Part shown: piece by piece, positions 59,700-64,000 of the stretch
Numbering within the stretch: the stretch's first letter is position 1
Layout: each line of letters begins with the position of its first letter
Origin: Apricaphanius iberus
Lineage: Eukaryota; Chordata; Actinopteri; Cyprinodontiformes; Aphaniidae
Assembly: GCA_028564705.1 (NCBI GenBank)
Contig: JAPXFQ010000189.1
Location: 1,701,501 to 1,765,500 of the forward strand
Reading direction: 5' to 3'
Length of the DNA stretch: 64,000 nt
The notes under the pieces: model-generated
The model's input: the letters and a program-made list of their open reading frames with translations, nothing else
Databases searched by the model: none
Told to the model about the DNA's origin: nothing
Position numbers and translations under genes: made by a program

Positions 59700-60080
59700 A
59701 GACACATGTAACAAAACAAGGAAAAAGACAAAAATACTTTTTAAAGGACACAATAAAAGAAATGAAGGAACTACACAGGAAGAAAGGGAGGAAGAACACA
59801 GTGAAAAAAGAAACTGCACAAGGATAAAAACGAGAAATGAGCCAAGCAACGCCGGAATAAAGAACACAAGGAAGAGAAGATAGAGAGGAAAGAATTACAA
59901 AGGAAGAACAAAGGACGAACACAAAGAAGGAACGAAGTTAGGTAAGACACAAGGAATAAAAGAAAGAAAGGAATGAATAAACCAATGAAGGATCTAAGGG
60001 GGAACAAGAAAAGAAAGGACTGAAAGAAACAAAGAAGAAAGGTTGGTAGGAATGACACAAAGAAGGAAGGTGATATGGGG
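59700..60080. repeat. Polypurine tract, decayed GGAA/GAA repeat
   Basis: About 380 bases dominated by A and G on the plus strand, with many AAGGAA, AAGAAAGG and GAAGGAA units. It appears to be the decayed extension of the GGAA microsatellite. A long hydrophobic minus-strand frame here is a by-product of its composition. Confidence 0.8.
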
Positions 60081-60744
60081 TTAGAATTAATTCTAGAATT
60101 AGAAATAATTTTCCATGATCTTATTTTGCTTTTCAAAACTTGTCCAGACGTGAAAAATGCTAAAATCCAAACCTCTGGTTGGTTACACATCAAATTCACA
60201 CTGGTTGTTATTAAAGGGTCCTTGTGTAAATTTGTACAGCAATTGAGAAAATGTTTCTGTAATAGAGTTGGCAATGCTGAAATACATGAACAGAAGAAAA
60301 AAAAAATGTCTGCCACAGAAGCAATTTTCTTTGTGCTGTATTAGTGACCAACATGTCTGCATGACCCACAGACTTTTTACAACAACCCCACAGACACACC
60401 GCTATAAGTGGTTCATAATAACAAGGGTGTGTGTGGGGGGGGGGATCCGCGCTTCAGACGCACTCAGCTGGTTCACTGCAACCGAATGTTACAGAGTAAA
60501 ACAGCATGTCATGCTGCCATTTGACACGGTGAAATAAGATTAGATGAGATCCATTTCAGAGTGCGGGTAGTGCAGTGGCAGGCCATGTTCTGCCGTGCAA
60601 TCTGCAGTGGGGAAAAAACAGAGCAGTAGGAGGCACGAAAAGTGACAAGGAAATCACTTTAGGTTGATGCTATAACATGTTGGATGTTTATTCTCCTATC
60701 AGTTAAAATAGACATCTTTTAGAAATGTTTGTTTAGTGGGTACA
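60081..60744. other. Intergenic, no gene recognised
   Basis: Short frames only. It includes a G-run at 60437-60445 and no recognised repeat. Confidence 0.5.
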
Positions 60745-61144
60745 GATACAATGTGATGCAAAACTTTGTATTCTAGTTTAACTTTTTCCATTAAAACACA
60801 AACTTGAGTGTGGTTACTTGGGATTTAAATTGACAGATTATCACAAAGTAGTGTGCAAATAACAGTCATAGGACACTGATTTTAAAATTTCGCAAAAAAA
60901 AGCAAAAAAAAAAAAAAACACGGAAAGTATAGTGTTCGAAAAACCCAAAATACAATCCAGTTCGGTCAGCTGTTACCGAAAGTCATTAAATCTTTGAACA
61001 GATTTCACTTTTGTGCAATTAAATCTCAGTGTAAATAAAACTGTTCTGTGAGGGTCTCAAAGGTTGCAGAACATTCTTGAACAAACAATATCATGAAGAC
61101 CAACAAACCTTCAAGGAGTGAGATAACGCGTTATTAAGGAGTAT
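60745..61144 (+). mobile_element. Tc1-like transposon, left part (split by Rex1)
   Basis: A decayed terminal region (TACAATGTGATGCAAAACTT at about 60747, AACTTTTTCCATTAAAACAC near 60780) is followed by the element's 5' non-coding region and the start of the transposase gene: TTAAATCTCAGTGTAAATAA near 61019, CTGTTCTGTGAGGGTCTCAA near 61041 and ACAAACAATATCATGAAGAC near 61081. The Tc1-like similarity ends within about 61110-61150, where a Rex1-like LINE begins. Confidence 0.75.
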
Positions 61145-62867
61145 ACAGAAGCAACTGAAAGTCAAGATCAGAGGCAGCAAAGAGGCTTACAGGAAGAAGC
61201 TGGAAAACAAACTACAGATGGAAGTCTTGATAGAGCCAATGAGCTGAACACATTCTGCAATAGGTTAAGTTCAGGAACAAGCTCAGCATCCTCCTCTCCT
61301 GTTTCCAGCCAAAAATACATCACCCTCTCCTCTAACCCACATCTGTCCTGTCACAACTCAGATGTTTTATCTTCCACCTCAGTCATAAACTCTTCTACTT
61401 CCACAACTTTGTCTTCGACTGATTCAGGAGATGCTGCAACCCCCTTTGTCTCACTCTCCCACGTGTCTGTCTCCAAAAGTGAGGTGAAGAGACAGTTAGA
61501 GAAACTGAACTGGAACAAAGCTGCAGGTCCAGAGTGTGTCAGCCCCAGAGTCCTGAAGTCCTGTGCAGAGCAGCTCTGTGGGATTCTGCAGCACCTCTTT
61601 AACCTTAGTCTGACACAGGAGAAGGTTCCAGTGTTGTGGAAGACATCCCGCCTTGTTCCAGTACCAAAGAAAACTCACTCATCAATGACTGTCATCCTGA
61701 AATCCCACATCATGAAGGTCCTGGAGAGACTCCTGTTGCTCCACCTGAGTAAGCAAACTAAAACCTATCAGGACCCCCTGCAGTTTGCTTATCTGCTGGG
61801 AGTTGACGTTGAAGATGCCAACTTGCTTCAACCAACTCACTGTCATCTGGAAAAAGCAGGCAGCACTGTGAGGATCATGTTATTTGATTTCTCCAGTGTA
61901 TTTAACACAATTCAGTCTGATTTGCTTTTTCAGAAACTCCTGAAGACACAGGTGGAGGCCTCAACAACGAGCTGGATGAATGACTACCTGACAAACAGAC
62001 CGCAGTTTGTGAGATTGAAGGATTGTGTGTCAAATCAGCTGGGCAGCAGCACAGGAGCACCACAAGGGACTGTACTTTCACCATTCCTTTTCACTTAGTA
62101 CACCTCAGACTTCCAGTATAAGACAGAGACCTGTCATCTGCAGAAATACTCAGACGACTCTGCAATTGTCAGGTGTATCGGAGATCGAGAAGAAGCTGAA
62201 TACAGAGAGCTGGTGGACCGCTTTGTGGCATGGCGTGGAAAAAATCATCTTAGCTTGAATATGAACAAAACAAAATAGATGTTTGTAGATTTCAGAAGAA
62301 ACCGGGATAAGTCAAAGACTGTTTTCATCATGGGAGAAGAAGTGGAGGGGGTTGAGGAGTACAGATACCTCGGAGTTCACCTCGACAACAGACTGGACTG
62401 GAGAATCAACAGTGAAGCAGTCTACAAAAAAAGGGACAGAGCAGAGTGAACTTTTTAAGGAAGCTGAGGTCCTTCATTGTTTGCAGCAAGATGCTGCAAA
62501 TCTTCTAAAAGTCTGTTGTGGAGCGTGTCATCTCTTCAAACGGCTCAACAACCTGATAAAGAAGGCTGGTTCTGTTTTGGGGACGACTGTGGAACAACTG
62601 GAGATAATGATGCAAACAAGGATTCTTCATAAAATTAAAAAGATTATAGATAAGCCTGAGCATCCTCTTCATGAGACTATCCTACAGCAACAGAGTATCT
62701 TCGGTCGGAGGCTTCTTCAGTTTCCCTGCAACACAGACTGCTACAGGAAATCCTTTCTCCCCACAGTCTACAACAACTCCTTGAAAAATGAATTAGTAGT
62801 GAGCTACAACAACACTTAATTTACCTATGGGATCAAAAAAGTATTTTTTAATTGAATTAAATTGAAA
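61145..62867 (+). mobile_element. Rex1-like LINE inserted in a Tc1-like element
   Basis: The element starts inside the coding region (frame with LKVKIRGSKEAYRKKLE at 61152-61210), has an apparent deletion near 61220-61240, and then carries reverse transcriptase sequence to about 62450. Its 3' end reads TACCTATGGGATCAAAAAAG and a tail of AATTGAATTAAATTG units to about 62867. It is 5'-truncated, lacking the endonuclease domain. The copy at 8150-8690 matches its 3' part. Confidence 0.88.
61241..62449 (+). pseudogene. Rex1-like reverse transcriptase, with in-frame stops
   Basis: The family enzyme copies LINE RNA at the target site. In one frame the sequence carries GAAGAGTC-type linker sequence, then LNWNKAAGPE near 61507, VPVPKKTHS near 61657, SHIMKVLERL near 61704, QDPLQFAY near 61769, FDFSSVFNTIQ near 61882 (motif A), STGAPQGTVLSPFLF near 62048 (motif B) and YSDDSA at 62147-62164 (motif C with the catalytic Asp pair). 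That frame is interrupted by TAG at 62096-62098, TAG at 62276-62278 and TGA at 62447-62449, with no shift between them, and frame is lost further on. The pattern suggests nonsense substitutions in an otherwise collinear copy. The protein is dead. Confidence 0.88.
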
Positions 62868-63400
62868 CACAGCAAGTGGGTCGGGGATAAAGCAGTGAAG
62901 AAGGTTAAAAACGATTTAGGTTATAAAGGAATGTTCTGAGCTTTGAATATATCTCTGCAATTTCCAATCAATCATCTGAAAACGAATAAATTAGAAAACA
63001 TATACAAACATACACATAGCCATTACCTACTTTGACAGGCCGGCAGGGAAGAAGCAGCCAAGAAGCCCATGGTATCTCTGGAGGAGCTGTAGAAATGCAT
63101 CGATCACATGAAGAAAATGTTGGCGTTCCACAAAGCTGGTGTTTATAGAAGAGTGTCAACGGCAAAGCAAATGCTGGAAGAAAGCTTCCAAATAGGATCT
63201 GTGTGTGCAGTTCATCACAAGGCATAGGACACACAGCAAAACTGGAAAACGGTTCTCCTTAGTCAGATGAACCCTAAATTTAAATTCATATTTTACAAGC
63301 AAAACAAACAAAAAAGTATCTGAACATATTTCCACAGTGAAACATGGCAAAAGCAGCATCATTTTGTGGGGATCTGTTCCTTCAGATGGGACAGAGGAGC
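62868..63400 (+). mobile_element. Tc1-like transposon, right part
   Basis: The Tc1-like similarity resumes directly after the LINE tail: GGGGATAAAGCAGTGAAGAA near 62884, GATTTAGGTTATAAAGGAAT near 62912, GACAGGCCGGCAGGGAAGAA near 63035, AGCCCATGGTATCTCTGGAG near 63066, and AAACATGGCAAAAGCAGCAT near 63341 followed by TTTTGTGGGGAT. The gene order fits a Tc1 transposase from the DNA-binding half into the catalytic half. Similarity fades after about 63400 and the right terminal repeat is not visible. Confidence 0.8.
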
Positions 63401-64000
63401 TCGTCTGAGCATATAGGGAGACAGAGAAATGCTGTCTGTCTCCCTATAAGTTTGTAGTTTTAACATGAGGAATATAAAAAGTTTAGTTAATATTTTAGCA
63501 AGACACTACATTTGGAAAAAGGGACGCCAGCATGTTGCAGAATGATTATCCATTTAAAAGCCAGAGGACTGAATAAAGCAAGTCTAAAAAAAAGAGCTAA
63601 AAGCTATTCTGATCTATTCAGGCCTCTATATAAATTGGTAATTTCTTTTTATCTTTATTGCAATCACTTTTAGGTTGTTGCTGCTGGAATAATCCATATA
63701 CTTTAAATGAGGAGTCCTGTGCTATGCTACCATTCTAGGATGTAAAATGAGCTTCGATCTGTCCCAGAGGTAGCACATCAAGAGGTGGGGAGGTTAGTTG
63801 GTCGTCACACCCATCTAGACTCTGGTCTGTGAAAGACTGCCAAAATCAATGCTAATTATGCTGACATCTGCCAGGTGCCTCTGCTAGCTTGACACCTGTT
63901 TGCTTCCAAGCAACATGAAGAAACTTCAATCAAGCTACCAAACGAGATGCAAACATTGATGAGAGGGGAAATGATTGGTAAAAGTATTGGCAGCAATGAT
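63401..64000. other. Intergenic; possible regulatory block at the end
   Basis: The stretch 63401-63820 is unremarkable. From about 63830 the sequence is repeat-poor and contains an E-box CAGGTG (near 63872) next to a CTAATTATG homeodomain-type core, which may be regulatory. Confidence 0.4.

Noticed and set aside
59771..60316. 181-codon minus-strand frame, Phe/Leu/Ser-rich and apparently membrane-like
   Set aside because: It is the antisense of the polypurine tract, so its hydrophobic composition follows from TTC/CTT repeats and not from a gene.
1..64000. Bacterial or phage system (operons, defence genes, integrons)
   Set aside because: There are no dense reading frames, ribosome binding sites or operon layout; the repeats are those of a fish nuclear genome.

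Overview
The window looks like intergenic or giant-intron DNA from a teleost fish, probably a percomorph. The evidence is AT-rich sequence with many long (TA)n runs, no bacterial-style gene packing, and decayed copies of transposon families typical of ray-finned fish: L2, Rex1 and Rex3/RTE LINEs, Tc1-like DNA transposons, and other repeats. I could not identify a species or a host protein-coding gene. Family names rest on recalled consensus features and need a repeat-library search.

Layout. 1-7.9 kb: AT-rich sequence with microsatellites and little recognisable. 8.1-8.7 kb: truncated 3' end of a Rex1-like LINE. 9.7-10.1 kb: minus-strand LINE tail and an exact 33-bp direct repeat. 12.8-13.9 kb: decayed Tc1-like element followed by a MITE-like unit. 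19.5-19.7 kb: high-copy teleost repeat. 21.9-22.9 kb: an element of about 1 kb with matching ends and TTAA at both flanks. 23.4-29.4 kb: a minus-strand Tc1-like element split by a nearly full-length L2 LINE (24160-29031, 5-bp duplication CTAAC). 30.8-34.7 kb: L2-type tail, hAT-like remnant, 5'-inverted Rex3 fragment and another minus-strand Tc1-like remnant. 51.4-51.85 kb: two tRNA-like units 284 bp apart. 57.17-57.98 kb: internally deleted Tc1-like element. 59.6-60.1 kb: polypurine tract. 60.7-63.4 kb: a Tc1-like element split by a Rex1-like LINE.

Between the repeats are several non-repetitive, higher-complexity blocks (for example 11.1, 12.1-12.6, 15.2-15.6, 18.2-18.4, 20.4-20.8, 40.7-42.6, 47.3-48.0, 52.3-54.1, 55.5-57.1 and 58.3-59.3 kb). 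They lack convincing coding potential. They could be conserved non-coding elements in a gene desert around a developmental gene, but that is inference until aligned with other fish.

The only near-intact genes are the two L2 reading frames. ORF1 (coiled coil plus esterase-like domain) has a one-base frameshift. ORF2 (AP-endonuclease plus reverse transcriptase) is open for about 930 codons to an early TGA. I found no new multi-gene system. The most informative observations are structural: two LINE-into-Tc1 nestings, a TTAA-bounded element, a 5'-inverted Rex3 copy, a tiny poly(T)/poly(A) insertion with a 14-bp duplication, and a tRNA-like doublet.
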